From Gamarada debralockiae (Eukaryota > Ascomycota > Leotiomycetes > Helotiales > Hyphodiscaceae), in contig NXFV01001571.1 in assembly GCA_002803225.1 (NCBI GenBank), positions 1 through 10,324 of the forward strand: a stretch of 10,324 bases of DNA. Reading direction: 5' to 3'. A program made the position numbers and the translations under genes. The notes under the pieces are model-generated. The model made no database searches. It saw nothing but the letters and a program-made list of their open reading frames with translations, and was not told where the DNA came from. Shown piece after piece: positions 1 through 7,769 of the stretch (position 1 is its first letter; every line of letters starts with the position of its first letter).

Positions 1-211
1 GTGCTATACAAAGTCATTAGGTAAAGTATATATTCTTGCTAAGATTTTAGTAGTTAACTTTGTAAAGAGAGCGATATCTTTAGTTAAAGATATCAAAGTA
101 TTTTAAAGCTATACTTAAGGCAATTGTCTTTATCTTAGGTAATATCTTGTCACTAAAGTAGCTTACTAAAAGTAGAAAAGTTCGAAAAAGCAATGTAAAA
201 GGGATAACTTT

Positions 212-221
212 AACCCCCCTT
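212..221 (-). other. Second polypurine-tract-like run (AAGGGGGGTT)
   Basis: The same ten bases as at 1385-1394 occur here on the same strand. The roughly 60 bases upstream of the tract (higher coordinates) also resemble each other: both contain a variant of AAGTCCT or ACGTCCT, then TAATAATAT and GTCTAGT. This may be the 3' end of a second, older element copy, or a local duplication. Confidence 0.25.
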
Positions 222-1017
222 ATATTTAAGACGTCCTTATTAATTTAAAAGTAATAATATCGAAAGTATTAGTCTAGTAATATTTAGTCCTTTTAACCTT
301 AAAAGTAGTTTTAATTAAATTAAAGCAAAGTACTATAGCCTATTAAGGTTTGCGCGAGACTGCCCGTGATAGCGCTACATTATAGTAAAGTGAAGAAGGG
401 GAAAGATTTAAAGAGTTTTATTTTTGTAATACACGTTACAAAGGCTTCGAAAAGTATATAAGAAAAGGGGAGCTTCCCTTCCTTTAGATTTCTATTTAAG
501 TTCACAAGTATAATTAAAAAAGATTTTATCTAAGGCAATTAGTTCGCTCGCGATCCTATTCTCTACCCTTAAAGGTAAGCTAAGAATAATAGTCGGCTAT
601 ATCGTTTATAAGAGATATACTATTATATCTCTAAAAGGTCGAATCGAAGCACTCTTAGGCTCTTTTAGGCTAGCCTGTGTAAGTACTATACTAAGTAGTT
701 AAAAGTTGTTAATTTAACGTTATTCCAGATAAAATATATTAAAGAAAGTTTACTAATATCTTAATTACAAGAATATCGATAATATTATATCTAAATCGAA
801 GACAATTAAAAATAAAGTTAAAGTTGTTACTACAGTGGATTCCTAAAGCGACTATAATATATACTAATGTTTCTAGGTAAGTGCGATAGTTCTAATATCG
901 TATTATATATTAGGACCGTTGTCTATAAGTGGAAAAAGACACAAGTAAGTTAGAGAGCAACAATTCAAGGTTAAACACTTACTAACCTTGTAATAGATCT
1001 AATTATATGCTGGTTTT

Positions 1018-1043
1018 GTGGGTCTTATAATTGTAAAACCCAC
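1018..1043. repeat. 26-bp near-palindrome, motif copy 1
   Basis: The arms GTGGGT and ACCCAC flank the core CTTATAATTGTAAA. The sequence differs from its own reverse complement at only two base pairs, and both are transitions, so it was probably a perfect palindrome with core CTTACAATTGTAAG before mutation. Related copies are at 6041-6066 and 10290-10315. Confidence 0.7.
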
Positions 1044-1384
1044 TTAATCGACTATATAAAGTATAAGAGTCGACCTAAGCTCCTGAATCGTTCCCTCTAT
1101 CCTTATTAACAATAAACATTAAGAATAATTATGTGCGGGGAGTACTCTATTATATCGAAACCTTTAAAGTGTTCTGTCTTTATCTATATCCTTGCCTTTA
1201 TCTTTAATTTAATCTCGAAATCCTTTAACTATATCTTTAAAAATCGATATTAAAGCTCTACAAAAGCTAGGAATTAATAATAACAAGTTTAGCTATACTA
1301 ATATATTAGTTAATAACAAAAGGTAAGGATTCACGAGGTAAGTTCTAGCCAGTTAAGTTAATATAAGAGTGCTAAAGTTAGTAC

Positions 1385-1394
1385 AACCCCCCTT
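1385..1394 (-). other. Candidate polypurine tract (AAGGGGGGTT)
   Basis: On the element's sense strand this is an A2G6 run followed by TTGTAC. LTR retrotransposons prime second-strand synthesis from such a tract immediately before the 3' LTR, which usually begins TG. It lies about 820 bp downstream of the last recognisable Pol codon. I found no matching LTR start on the 5' side of the element, so the call is tentative. Confidence 0.3.
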
Positions 1395-1740
1395 GTATTA
1401 CTATAGAAGTCCTAGTATAAGGTTAATAATATTGTCTAGTCCCCTTGTTATTTTTGTGTATAATTTTAAATAACATTATTTCTTTATTATTTGGCGTGCC
1501 TAATTCTATAAGTAGTAAGTCCCTAAAATAAAAGATGTTTTTGTCTAAGTTAATTTCCTTAAAGTCGTATATACGTTCTTAGTGTTTCTAGTCAAATCCA
1601 AGATTTTTAGAGTAACTTACCTATCTCTCTAGTATAAAACCCTTCCTTTAACCCTCTATTATCTAGTCTTTCCTGCAGATTAATCTTTTCTAAAGGAAAT
1701 ACCTAATTTTATATCCCCCTTTTTGTAATAGTCTTACTTA

Positions 1741-1905
1741 ATTGCCTGTCTAAGAATCGCCTATCTTAAAATTGCCTATCTTAAAATCGCCTATCCTAAA
1801 ATCGCCTATCTTAAAATCGCCTATCCTAAAATCACCTATCCTAAAATTGCCTATCTTGAAATCGCTTATCTTAAAATCGCCTATCTTAAAATTGCCTATC
1901 TTAGT
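1741..1905. repeat. Tandem repeat, 11 copies of a 15-bp unit
   Basis: The consensus on the plus strand is ATCGCCTATCTTAAA. The nine inner copies differ only by transitions (C/T at unit positions 3, 6 and 11; G/A at 4 and 13). The first and last copies also carry a transversion. The period is a multiple of three, so on the minus strand it could encode a pentapeptide repeat. In the pol frame it reads F-[KR]-I-G-[DN] without stops, but many stops separate it from the polyprotein, so coding status is open. It lies about 310 bp beyond the polyprotein stop. Confidence 0.95.
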
Positions 1906-2217
1906 ATAACCTTCCTTGAGTTTAACTTATTTTTATCTAAAGGGACAAAGGCCTTTAACCTTAACAATAGAAATCCTTAATAACATATCCACTTAATAAT
2001 CTTAACTCTTCTAATCCCTTTAAAGTCTTACCTATTAATAGTCGAATTCTAAAAGCAAATCGAATAATAAGTAATATAATAAGGAAACCTTTACTAAGGG
2101 AACGACTAATCTTCTCCTATACTTATATAGTAACGCTTTATATAAATAATAATTATTAAAGGAAAGAAAAGAAAAGAAGAAAGAGACTTATTTATACTTT
2201 ATTTAAGGAAAAAAGTA
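1906..2217. other. Region between polyprotein end and tandem repeat; polypurine stretch
   Basis: No gene is supported here. The polyprotein frame can be read on through about ten stops, so the true end of Pol could lie in this interval. The plus strand has an uninterrupted 29-base purine run at 2158-2186, made of GA-rich A-tracts (pyrimidines on the element's sense strand). It is on the wrong strand to be the element's own polypurine tract. Confidence 0.55.
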
Positions 2218-2359
2218 TTAATAAGATAATAAGTTTAAGGAAATCTTACTAGCTTATTAGTCGACTCCTTTATCCTCTTAATCTTTAGCGAATTAAACAT
2301 ACTACTCTTTCCTATAATCTAATATTTTAGGTAGTCGAACTATTACCCTTTATTCTTAG

Positions 2360-2880
2360 TCTAATAGCTTGTCTATCTTTATCTCTTTTTTAACCCTTTT
2401 AACTTCCTCCTTTAATATTTTAGCTTCTGCTTTTTCTATAGCTAAGTCTTAAGCTTCTTTCTTGATTATAACTTGACGCTCTTCCTCCGCGACGTCCACT
2501 ACCTCTTTATCCGAAGCTCAAAAGTACTAATCCCGTTTGATAAACTTCTTGAGTTAATTCCTTAAAAAGATTCCTCTTATATTAGCTTTATTTATATCCT
2601 TTAATGTATATATACCCTTTACATTATCTATAGTCATAACTTAGTATAGTCTAAGCTATCTTTAATTAAGCTTTGTGGCCTTTAACTTATCTTAATTAAT
2701 AGTAAAGGTATTGTAATAAAGGATAGTGTCTTTAACGTTAATAGGTTCCTTTTGGATATTATAAGTCTTGTTCTAGTACTCTTGTCCTTTTTAGCGTTTT
2801 CAAGTCTACTTAGCTATTGATTTTAGGATGTTTTTATCTCTTATTTGTAGTTGTCACGTCTAAACTACTAGTAACTCCTT
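2360..2880 (-). pseudogene. Integrase C-terminal GPY/F-like region and charged tail
   Basis: After the DDE core the frame continues through K-E-P-I-N-V-K-D-T-I and a block where fungal gypsy elements carry R-R-W-x-G-P-Y/F followed by G-x-Y-x-L. Here it appears as *-R-*-L-R-L-Y-*-V and K-G-I-Y-T-L-K-D, then R-N-*-L-K-K-F (family GNRLKKF). This is the GPY/F module that helps DNA binding and targeting. It is followed by a strongly charged tail, E-V-V-D-V-A-E-E-E-R-Q and further Lys/Glu repeats, that looks like a coiled coil (about 2360-2520). I see no chromodomain aromatic cage. The tail is relatively poor in stops, perhaps because GAG/AAG codons offer few CpA sites. Confidence 0.75.
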
Positions 2881-3600
2881 ATATATACAAATATTGTTCT
2901 ATCTAAGGGCTCTCCAAGTTAGATATTTCGTCTTAATAGGTAGCATAGCTTTGCGACTATATACTAAGTAGAAGGGTGTATATCTAGTTAGCTTATAAAT
3001 CGAGGTACGCTTAGCGAATAACATAATATAAAGATATCAAGGCCATTTGTTTTTCCTACTAGCAATAAGGGTCATAAGAGCATTGAGAATTAGTTTATAC
3101 CCCCCTTTAATCTTACTATTCGCTTAAGTATTATAGACAGAAATCTAGACCCGTTTGACTCTATACTTTTGAAGAAGCTTAATAACTTCCTTCTTGAACT
3201 TAGCTCCGCTATCGACAATTATTTGTCCGAAAAGTTTATATTAGTATATAACATTTTACTAGATAAAGTCAGTGACTACCTTAGTAGTAATAATGCGAAG
3301 AGGTCGGGCTTTAGGCCATCTAGAGAGTTTGTTATAGTATATAATAAGTCTAATATATCCTTTAGTATTAGGAGGGTATATAACATCGATAACAAGGTCT
3401 ATAAATAACTAGCTAGCTTAAGTTAAGAAAAGAGCTTTCTTTAGACAGGTTTTCGACTTAAACTAGTATTTTGTGCAACTAGCTATATACTTCTTAATAT
3501 TAAGGTATATTCTGTTCTAAAAGTATCGAGCAGCTAAACAAGCGTATATACTCTCCCTTCCCTAGTGCCTGATTTTATTATAAAGAGCTTTAAGTAGTTC
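2880..3600 (-). pseudogene. Retroviral-type integrase (zinc N-terminus plus DDE core), broken
   Basis: This domain would insert the cDNA into the host genome. The zinc-binding N-terminus survives as His (3565-3567), then L-A-A-R-Y-F and C-T-K-Y. The second Cys is Tyr (3466-3468), and a Tyr at 3580-3582 probably replaces the first His, leaving two of the four HHCC ligands. The catalytic core reads L-V-I-D-V-I-Y-P-P (Asp 3385-3387), K-L-S-R-W-P-K-A, and I-I-V-D-S-G-A-K-F (Asp 3211-3213). It then reaches A-N-S-K-I-K-G-G-Y, where the expected catalytic Glu is Lys (AAA, 3106-3108). There are 34 residues between the second Asp and this Lys, close to the usual 35. The open plus-strand frame at 3169-3408 is an antisense shadow of this core. 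Premature stops are frequent. Confidence 0.9.
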
Positions 3601-3969
3601 TACTTAATATTTATTTAAATTTATTATTAGTTTTAAAGGAAAGGCCTTAGTTATATTTCTTTATAGCTATTAATCTTAAATACTATACTTAGTGGCTTTT
3701 CTTTTAAGGGCACAAAACTCAACTTGAGATATACTAATAGGTTTCTTTAAGGTCGTTAGGAATTAAGTAAGGTTTTATAAGTATTTAAAAAAATTGTCTA
3801 TTAATAGATTTTCTAATACAAGGTTAAGTCTAATTTTTAAGATTTGATTATTATTTTTATTATCCCCTTTAATAGACAAAGCTAATATTCTAAGGTAGTT
3901 TAGTTTTATAGCAATTTAATTGTCGATATCCCCTTTATACAAGTTATCTAGATTATTAGAATCTGTTTA

Positions 3970-4420
3970 TAGCTATCAAGAAAGTCCGTCTGCTATAGTG
4001 TAGGTTATGCCCTTGACATGGCGGACCTCGAAGTCGAAATTCCGAATCTATGCAATCTATTGGGTAATAAGGGACCCAGGGAGGTCAGTAGTAATATAGT
4101 TGAGTTGGGCAACAAGAACTTTCGTATTAGTTTCTAGGACAAAGTAAACTCTATATAGCTAATATTAGAGTCTTTTAAGGTACTTGAGGACTCCTTTATA
4201 CTCCCTCTTAGTAGTATTGTAATTGCGTTTAGCCTTGTTCTAAAGTCTACTCTTATATCGAGAAACTCTTCGATTACTGTCTTTATCGAATTGTCCTATG
4301 ACTCTTTTTTAACCTTTAAGGCTTGTATTTACTCTAATATAGATCTTGCTATATCCTAGTCTATATTAGATCTTGCATAATACAAGTGCTGTAGTAAGTG
4401 CTGTCTTGAGAGCGTCTATG
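3970..4420 (-). pseudogene. RNase H domain of the retroelement, partly lost active site
   Basis: This domain would degrade the RNA strand of the RNA-DNA hybrid during reverse transcription. Recognisable blocks are V-N-T-S-L-K-G (family D-A-S), K-R-N-Y-N-T-T-K-R-E (family AERNYD-TKRE), L-E-T-N-T-K-V-L-V (family LETDAK-LV) and, at the end, F-D-F-E-V-R-H-V-K-G with I-A-D-G-L-S. Comparison with the family gives the four acidic positions: Asp to Asn (4327-4329), Glu to Lys (4228-4230), Asp to Asn (4126-4128), and the last Asp kept (3988-3990). The domain lies in frame directly after RT and before the integrase. The FDFEVRHV signature is highly typical of fungal Ty3/gypsy elements. Confidence 0.92.
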
Positions 4421-4499
4421 GCCTAGTCTTGCTCGATACCCTAGCTCTATTTGATACTATTTTTGAACAAATAGTAAATTAGGGCCGCGATGATAATAA

Positions 4500-5289
4500 A
4501 GCCTTTAATCTAGATCTAATAATAAATACAAACACTAATAAAGGATCTACCCTTAGTAATATTTTGATAAGGTAGCCATTCGAGAATCTTAATAACCTTA
4601 GAAGTTAAAGGGGTTCGACTGTTATATCTATAGATAAACCTAACGATATTTATTCTATTGTAGTAAAACTAAGATTTGGCTTTAATATAAGCTCCTGTAC
4701 ACTTGATTTAATCTATAGTTTTGTTAAGGTTCTAGATATACTTATAAACGAACCTCTAAACTCTAGGAAGAGTCTCCTTATTATTGTAAGTAGTATATAG
4801 ACCCTTGACTTCGATATTATTTAGAAACAGTATAATAATATAAGGGAAAAGGTTGTCGAGAATATATATCACTACTTATACAAACTATACAACTGAATTT
4901 ATCGCTCCCTAAGGCGGGGTAGTTATCTAAAGTAGTTTAAGCGGGGTCACAAAGGCAATTATGTCTTTATATTTAAGTGTAAGGACAAGTTAATTATATC
5001 TAGAAAAGAAATTAATTAATAAAGCAACTATATACCTAGTAAATTCCTTAGAAAACTTATCTACTAAAGAAGGTAAGTTTATATCCTTTAGCGTTACTAA
5101 ATTAAGCTTTATCGTAATATTAATAAGTCGATATGTCCTAAGAGTCTTTTTAGTAACTAAAAACTATAGATTTTAATATGGCCTATTATAGTATTTAAAG
5201 ACCTTACGTTTAAGACGATCCTATAAGATTTTAAGGACAGCTAGAATAAGAGCTCTTAGAACAAGGAAATTTGGTTCCTACTACGCTTT
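4500..5289 (-). pseudogene. Ty3/gypsy reverse transcriptase domain, catalytic Asp codons lost
   Basis: This domain would copy the element RNA into cDNA. The N-terminal fingers read N-L-*-F-L-V-T-K-K (VTKK at 5146-5157), followed by Y-R-L-I-N and K-L-N. The first catalytic block reads L-I-N-F-F-S-R-Y-N where the family has L-I-D-F-F-S-G-Y-D (Asn codon 5011-5013). Next come T-P-L-K-L-L (family TPLGLLRM) and P-*-G-A-I-N-S-V (family PQGATNSV). The polymerase box reads F-L-N-N (4816-4827) in place of [YF]-x-D-D. It is followed by I-E-V-K-G and further on by L-E-W-L-P and R-S-F-I of the thumb/connection region. All three metal-binding Asp are therefore Asn, and many stops interrupt the domain. Domain identity is secure because every conserved block appears in order. 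Confidence 0.93.
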
Positions 5290-6240
5290 ATACTCTATTA
5301 TCTTAATAATAATTAAAGGGCTAACGTTTTTATAGATTTAAGAGCTTTTAGTTTAGTTAAATATAATAGCTACTTTATAGTTAACTAATATCTCGACTAG
5401 TATGTTTTGTTCTTTTAGCTAAAGCCAATCTCTAATATCAAGCTTCTTAATCTATTTAAGTATTAACTAGGATCTTTATAAAATCACTACCCTTTAAGAT
5501 AATAGATAATCTTTAAATTAGCTAATATACTCTTAAGGAGTATCCCTTACAAACAAACGTTTATATTAGTCTAGTCTCCCTCTAGGGGTACCTCTTGTAC
5601 TATTATTCTTATTAATTGGCTAAACCTTTTTGGCTTTAGGTTTATACGCTATACTAATACTAATCTAATTCAAAGCCTATTCCTCTATTAGTCTTAACTC
5701 TCCTTTTATGTCTCTTAGAACTTTTTTTATCTTTACTATTTTTACTTAGGCCTTTAACTTTCCTTAACTCGCTTATTGTATTTAGTCTACTAATAAATCC
5801 AAACGAAATTATACTAAAATATTATCAACTATCCTTAAAAGTTTAAATTCCAAATATACTCCTTTTAATATCTTATACATCTTGTCTAGCAAATTGTTTT
5901 CTTTAAAAGTAACTCAAGCTTCCTTATCAAATACAAAATTAATAATTATATTAGTAAAAGCAGAAAGACAAGGACAAGGTATAACATTTAAATTTATTAA
6001 AGTCACTTGACTTTTGTCTAAGCGTTTTAATTAATTAGTTCTAGTTCTTATAATTATAAGACCCATTCTTTTACGTGATTTCCTTTCACGTACTTTACCT
6101 AAAGAAATTACTTTTTTATCTATTAAGTCTCTATCCCAAACGCTGTCTAAAACACAAAAATAATTACAACTAAGACTATTAACTTTAACTAATCCCTAGT
6201 TTCTTTCTAACGTATTAGCACAATCCTAAAATAAAGTACT
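5290..6240 (-). pseudogene. Protease-RT spacer of the retroelement, basic and Lys-rich
   Basis: This is a spacer of about 315 codons, in frame with reverse transcriptase. A notable part runs from about 6195 to 6028, where 56 consecutive codons lack any stop. It contains the strongly basic segment G-K-V-R-E-R-K-S-R-K-R-M-G (around 6060-6100) and then R-T-R-T-N. Later come a Lys/Leu/Ile-rich helical-looking stretch (5780-5930) and a segment with S-T-R-G-T-P-R-G-R (around 5580-5610). I recognise no enzyme domain. The basic run could have been an RNA-binding or nuclear-localising segment, which is inference only. CpA is less depleted here than in the RT region. A copy of the 26-bp palindromic motif overlaps this coding frame at 6041-6066. 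Confidence 0.55.
6041..6066. repeat. 26-bp near-palindrome, motif copy 2
   Basis: This copy contains the perfect 14-bp palindrome CTTATAATTATAAG (6047-6060) followed by ACCCA. Over 22 bases (6044-6065) it differs from copy 3 at one position, a transition. It lies inside the protease-RT spacer, where the polyprotein frame reads M-G-L-I-I-I-R-T. Confidence 0.6.
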
Positions 6241-6310
6241 AGCAGCTAGTTTTCCTCCTTAAAGCTACTATCCTTAATATAGGTATAACGATTTTACTAA
6301 GAACGAATCG
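6235..6310 (-). other. Frame break between protease and reverse transcriptase frames
   Basis: Protease-side codons start at positions equal to 2 modulo 3, and RT-side codons at positions divisible by 3. Both frames can be read with sense content around here. The protease frame stays plausible to about 6250 (D-S-S-F-K-E-E-N), and the RT frame becomes stop-poor from about 6240 (S-T-L-F, then D-C-A-N-T-L-E-R-N). A single-base deletion is the simplest explanation. A programmed -1 shift is possible, but I see no canonical X-XXY-YYZ slippery heptamer. Confidence 0.6.
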
Positions 6311-6731
6311 ACTTCTTGACTAGAGGAACAACTAAAACCGTATAGGTTTAATAGTCTTAAGGGTCGTAAAATATAGTATCTATAGAACTATAGTCTCTAT
6401 ATTCGAAAGTTATCCTTATAACTTAGGTAAAAGGTTGTCTAAGAAGAATTATTAGTAAAGTCTATCCCTTAGCTTCTCGAACCAAAAAAAAGATAATAAT
6501 GTATTTAACCTTATATTTAATCTCAACTTCTACCTTAGCTATTCTAGCAAATTAAAGGATTTATTTAAATATAATCTTAAGCTTAAAGTATTCTATACTT
6601 AGAATAGGACATCTGAGTTGCTTAGCGAGTTTGTACGACATTACATTGGCCTTAGCCCTAGTATCGAGTATTATAGTTTTAGCAACTACATCTACAAGAC
6701 CTATAATATTTACTAGTAACTTAGGGGTTAC
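6310..6731 (-). pseudogene. Retropepsin-type aspartic protease domain, active site mutated
   Basis: This domain would cut the Gag-Pol polyprotein into mature proteins. The active-site strand reads V-V-A-K-T-I-I-L-D-T-R-A-K-A-N-V-M-S, with the catalytic Asp codon at 6663-6665. The family motif is D-[ST]-G, but here the Gly codon is AGG (Arg, 6657-6659), a G-to-A change after a T. Downstream, the strand containing Q-P-F-T, then T-F-E-Y-R-D and F-Y-D-P, followed by T-V-L-V-V-P, matches the second half of fungal gypsy proteases, ending near K-K-S-I-R-S. The catalytic Asp survives but the loop is broken and several stops interrupt the domain, so no active enzyme is expected. The identification is strong because the motif and its flanks both fit. 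Confidence 0.85.
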
Positions 6732-7769
6732 TACAATCTATCCTTGAGTCGCAAAACTATCTAAACTAATAGACTAGACATTAACAATAGCTTCCTTCTT
6801 AATAAGTTATCCTTTAATAAGGGATCTCAAAGCTACTCGAGTAGTATTAGTAATATTAAATAGTTTTTAGTATTAAACTAAGTCAACAAAGAGTTTTTAT
6901 CAAACAGCTTTTATAGGGTGCCCACTTTTTAACTAAGCAATTAAGTCCTTATATCCTTTGGACTTCTTGGGTTAGCGCGCTATAAGCTTGATTTTGTGCT
7001 AAGGTTTATCTTTAGTAAGAATATCTAGCAAAATTCAATTAAATTCCTTAAGGGATTATATAACATTAGTCTTTTAAGAAAGATTGGGCCTTAGAACCTC
7101 CTCGACTAACTTATTAAGGCTTATATTGTCTGATTTAAGAAGGTTATTAAGTATATAAGCAAAAGGTCGTCTTGTCTTAGGCTAGGCAAGCTTAGCTTCT
7201 GCCTTTACTTTTTTATAAAGCTTAGCCTTGTTTCTTTGTACCTCGCTCTAGTTAAAAGCTTTAGTAACTTTAGATTAAATAATAGGGTTGTTCAAAGTAG
7301 CTAGTTTAGCCTTAGAGTAGGTCTAAAAGACGTTAGCGACAACTATAGTCTAATTATTAAGGTCAGAGTCTACTCCTATCAAATATATATAGATCCTTTC
7401 TTTAAAAAGGTTATCGATATCTCGGCCCTTATTATCTATAATAGAATAGTATTGAATTAGAACTCCTAAGGTATTTAGATACTTTATAACACTTCGAGTT
7501 AAAATAGTATTAGCTCTAGTAGTATTTGTATTAGCTTGGGCATAGGCAGCTTCTTGTTCCTAATCTTACTTTGCTTAAATATTATTAGCTTAATAAGTAA
7601 TATTAAGATTGTATTGAGTTCCTCTAGTCTTCGAAATAATCTACTAAACCCAAGGTATATTATAATAGAACATAATTTCTTTAGTATCTTCTTTCTAAAG
7701 TCTAAAGTAAAGCTTTCTATTAAAGTTCCTATAATAGACCTTACTTTAGACAAGCTCTTAAAGCTGCGA
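6732..7769 (-). pseudogene. Gag-protease linker of the retroelement
   Basis: This is a stretch of about 345 codons in the same frame as Gag and the protease. It contains a short Ala/Asn/Thr-rich patch (around 7500-7560), several Lys/Arg-rich segments and a PKKSKGYKD basic stretch near 6940-6970, followed by an in-frame Gly-His pair (6918-6923). No complete knuckle can be built around that pair. I recognise no enzyme motif here. The region is probably the tail of Gag plus a spacer before the protease. Shorter open frames on both strands between 7499 and 7781 are shadows in other frames. Confidence 0.6.

Larger units (their letters stand above)
1..1740. other. RIP-mutated sequence without a recognisable gene
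   Basis: Beyond the polyprotein the sequence stays very rich in TpA and full of stops in all frames. If TAA/TAG are read as former Gln/Arg/Trp codons, several plus-strand frames look loosely protein-like. One around 1008-1043 reads C-W-F-C-G-S-Y-N-C-K-T-H, which resembles a metal-binding cluster, but it overlaps the palindromic motif and is not backed by any neighbouring domain. I therefore call no gene. It probably holds the 3' LTR and/or fragments of other repeats; this is inference from position and composition. Confidence 0.6.

Noticed and set aside
1008..1080. Plus-strand C-x2-C-x4-C-x2-H cluster as part of a transposase
   Set aside because: It coincides with the palindromic repeat, and the surrounding frame is full of stops with no catalytic motif. 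Treating every stop as a lost codon makes many frames look coding.
1741..1905. CRISPR-like array
   Set aside because: The 15-bp units are directly adjacent with no spacers, in a eukaryotic repeat context.
2158..2186. Polypurine tract of the retroelement
   Set aside because: The purines are on the plus strand, whereas the element's sense strand is the minus strand, so it cannot serve as this element's plus-strand primer.
3169..3408. Plus-strand open frame of 79 codons
   Set aside because: It is antisense to the integrase core, whose motifs are clear on the minus strand.
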